A program made the translations under genes and the position numbers. The notes beneath the pieces were generated by a model. That model ran no database searches, was not told the origin of the DNA, and saw nothing but the letters and a program-made list of their open reading frames with translations. Positions 4,909 to 6,708 of a stretch of DNA of 6,708 nucleotides are shown one piece after another (the stretch's first letter is position 1; each line of letters begins with the position of its first letter). Location: assembly GCA_022564535.1 (NCBI GenBank), contig JADFLD010000117.1:1-6708 (forward strand), in the 5' to 3' direction. Origin of the DNA: Gemmatimonadota bacterium (lineage in GTDB: Bacteria > Gemmatimonadota > Gemmatimonadetes > Longimicrobiales > UBA6960).

Positions 4909-6708
4909 TCACGCTGTGTCCGAGGGCAGGACTACGTCGTAGCGCTCACGCAATGTGCTGATTCCATCTGCGCGGCCGATGACTGTGAGGCGATCTCCGT
5001 CGAAGAGCTCGGTGTCCCCTTTGGGGATGACCACGTCCCCTTCCCGGCGGATCGTCGCGATCAGGGTTCCGTCCGGCAGGGATATCTCCTTGAGCTTCAG
5101 CCCGATCAGGTCGGAATTCGCCCTTCCTGAAGTCAGCGTCATTACGAGAATGCGTTCGTTGCGGAACAGGGCCTCCCGCACTTGTTCGTCACTCTCCGCG
5201 GCGAGCCACTCGGGCATGAAGCTGTCCTGATCTACCCGGCGGGCGATCTGGGCGAGGATGCGAAGGTGCAGGCCGGGGTCCGTCTCGGGGCCCACCAGGA
5301 AGAAGACCGCTCGAATCGGGTCGTCCGAGGGCCGCCCGACCACGGCGCCCTCACGCTCGATGTGAACACCGCCGGGTGCCCGGGCCAACAGAAGGTGAGG
5401 GCTCTCGACTTCCGACAGGCGCATGTGTGGCAACGCCACTCCGTGCGAGACCGGCGTCGCGCCGAGCCGGGTGCCCTGCAGGAAGCCTTCCAACAACCGG
5501 CCGGCAGGAACCGGTAGATTGAAGGCGAGTCGCTCGGACGCCTGCTCGGCCAAGTCATCGAAGTCGATCCTTCCGGGCACGTCCAACACAGAGGCGCCGG
5601 TGAAGAGCTCGTCGAATGGGTCGGCGTCTCGTGGCCCCCGATCCTTCATGATCCCTCGGAGTTCCCGGTCCAACCCCGGGTCGCGTTGACGCCCCAGACG
5701 CTCGAACACGTGGAAAATAGCGCCTTCCCTGCTCACTCGTGCCCGCGCATAGTACGTGTACCACATCGCTCCGAAGGTGACCAGCCCGCCTGTGAACAGC
5801 GTGGGCAGAAGCCCCATGTTCACGATCAGCCAGAACGGCCCCAGAATCCCCACGATCTGGACCCCAGGATACAACGGCGACCTAAATCCCGGGTCATACG
5901 ATTCGATCCGGCTCTCTCGCATGACGATCACGGCGAGGCAGGCGAGCGCGAACATCACCATCTGAAACGCGCTCGCGAGTTTCGCGATCTTCGTCGCGTC
6001 GAAGACCGCGACCGCGAGCAGGATGAGTCCCACGCTGACCACGATTCCCACCGTTGGCGTGCCCCGTTTGCCGATATGGCCGAACACGTCGGGGAGCACC
6101 CTGTCCCTACCCATCGCGAGTGGGTACCGGGACGCGGTCAGTATCCCGGCGTTTGCCACGGACGAAAACGCCAACACCGCCGCGACCGTCATGAGCAACG
6201 TGCCCAAGGGCCCGAGAAAGTGCTGGGCGACCGTGGCGACCGGCGTCAGGTCGCCGCCGCCTCGGGCAAGCGTGGGCGCACCGACGACGCCCACCATCAC
6301 GAACGTACCGACCATGTAGATCGTGACGATGGTCCCGAAGGCGAGGAACATTCCGAGGGGGAGGTTGCGTTCGGGGTTCTTGACCTCTCCGGCGACGCTG
6401 GCCACCTGCGTCAGCCCCATGTAGCTGACGATGACCAGACCGGCGGTGCTGATGATACCCGCGCTGCCCGAGTCGAAGAAACCGCTGAAGTTGGCGGCTT
6501 CGACATGCAGCACGCCGACGCCGCAGAACCACAGGAGCAGCGTAAGCAGTCCGATGAGGAGTATGAGTTGAAAAGACCCACTCTTCTTGGCGCCGAGATA
6601 GTTGACGCCCCCGAAGAAGACGGCGAACCCCCCTGCGATGGGCGCCATGTCGACTTCAGGCATGAAGAGTCGCAGATAAGCGCCGAGGCCGACCAGCGCA
6701 AACGAGGC
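4909..6708 (-). CDS. APC-family amino acid permease fused to EIIA-like and RCK_C domains (5' end outside window)
   Basis: The frame is open to the right edge, giving 599 visible residues. The ATG at 6663 is internal: the codons before it (ASFALVGLGAYLRLF) are membrane sequence, so roughly the first two helices are missing. Counting from Met at 6663, residues 1-305 contain about nine membrane helices with APC-family marks: YMGLTQVASVAGEVKNPERN at 81-100, and NAGILTASRYPLAMGRD with a following LP at 171-191. A basic, charged linker (306-350) leads to a type-2 PTS EIIA-like domain (about 352-500) with the HGVALPHMRL active-site region; His413 is the candidate phosphorylation site, though Met follows it where G, A or C is usual. 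Residues about 505-570 are an RCK_C/TrkA_C domain (SDLIGLKLKEISLPDG, then VIPKGDTELFDGDRLTVIG). Likely role: proton- or sodium-coupled uptake of an amino acid or amine at the inner membrane, gated by its cytoplasmic domains. The substrate is unknown. Confidence 0.93.
   Translation of the reverse strand, partial: ASFALVGLGAYLRLFMPEVDMAPIAGGFAVFFGGVNYLGAKKSGSFQLILLIGLLTLLLWFCGVGVLHVEAANFSGFFDSGSAGIISTAGLVIVSYMGLTQVASVAGEVKNPERNLPLGMFLAFGTIVTIYMVGTFVMVGVVGAPTLARGGGDLTPVATVAQHFLGPLGTLLMTVAAVLAFSSVANAGILTASRYPLAMGRDRVLPDVFGHIGKRGTPTVGIVVSVGLILLAVAVFDATKIAKLASAFQMVMFALACLAVIVMRESRIESYDPGFRSPLYPGVQIVGILGPFWLIVNMGLLPTLFTGGLVTFGAMWYTYYARARVSREGAIFHVFERLGRQRDPGLDRELRGIMKDRGPRDADPFDELFTGASVLDVPGRIDFDDLAEQASERLAFNLPVPAGRLLEGFLQGTRLGATPVSHGVALPHMRLSEVESPHLLLARAPGGVHIEREGAVVGRPSDDPIRAVFFLVGPETDPGLHLRILAQIARRVDQDSFMPEWLAAESDEQVREALFRNERILVMTLTSGRANSDLIGLKLKEISLPDGTLIATIRREGDVVIPKGDTELFDGDRLTVIGRADGISTLRERYDVVLPSDTA

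Overview
The window is a high-GC stretch of bacterial DNA in which every gene I can support lies on the minus strand. Reading from the right edge to the left edge, the order is: a fused APC-type amino acid permease (4909-6708, 5' end outside the window); a small exported protein with a carboxypeptidase-regulatory-like domain and a TonB plug-like domain (4883 down to 4070, broken by one apparent frameshift); a 220-base gap; a large exported beta-propeller/amidohydrolase (3849 down to 787); and a second, paralogous regulatory-domain/plug-like protein (790 down to the left edge, also broken by one apparent frameshift). High GC, many secreted proteins, PD40-propeller amidohydrolases and short barrel-less 'regulatory domain plus plug' proteins ending in a CG-x-I motif are all common in Gemmatimonadota. 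That phylum is my best guess, but no phylogenetic marker gene is present and the assignment is an inference.

Right part (4070-6708): only 25 bases separate the permease stop from the first possible GTG start of the plug-like protein, so the two look co-transcribed. The permease has an amino acid/polyamine transporter core followed by two cytoplasmic domains, a type-2 PTS EIIA-like domain and an RCK_C (TrkA_C) domain, which suggests that transport is gated by a regulatory ligand or phosphorylation. Middle (3850-4069): no gene is supported. There is a good ribosome binding site for the amidohydrolase, no convincing terminator, and one weak 9-bp direct repeat. Left part (1-3849): the amidohydrolase and the second plug-like gene share an ATGA stop/start overlap and are probably translationally coupled.

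A working model is that the exported amidohydrolase hydrolyses a small amide or peptide substrate, the regulated permease takes up an amino acid or amine, and the two plug-like proteins act in the envelope in a role I cannot name. The most notable observation is that both plug-like genes each need exactly one base removed to restore a full-length product. The restored parts align with the other paralog, including a pair of cysteines 50-51 residues apart. The two larger genes are intact, even across a run of eight G. I saw no RNA genes, CRISPR array, insertion sequence, integrase or phage gene. I did not find a convincing new multi-gene system; the paralog pair and the permease fusion are the parts most worth following up.
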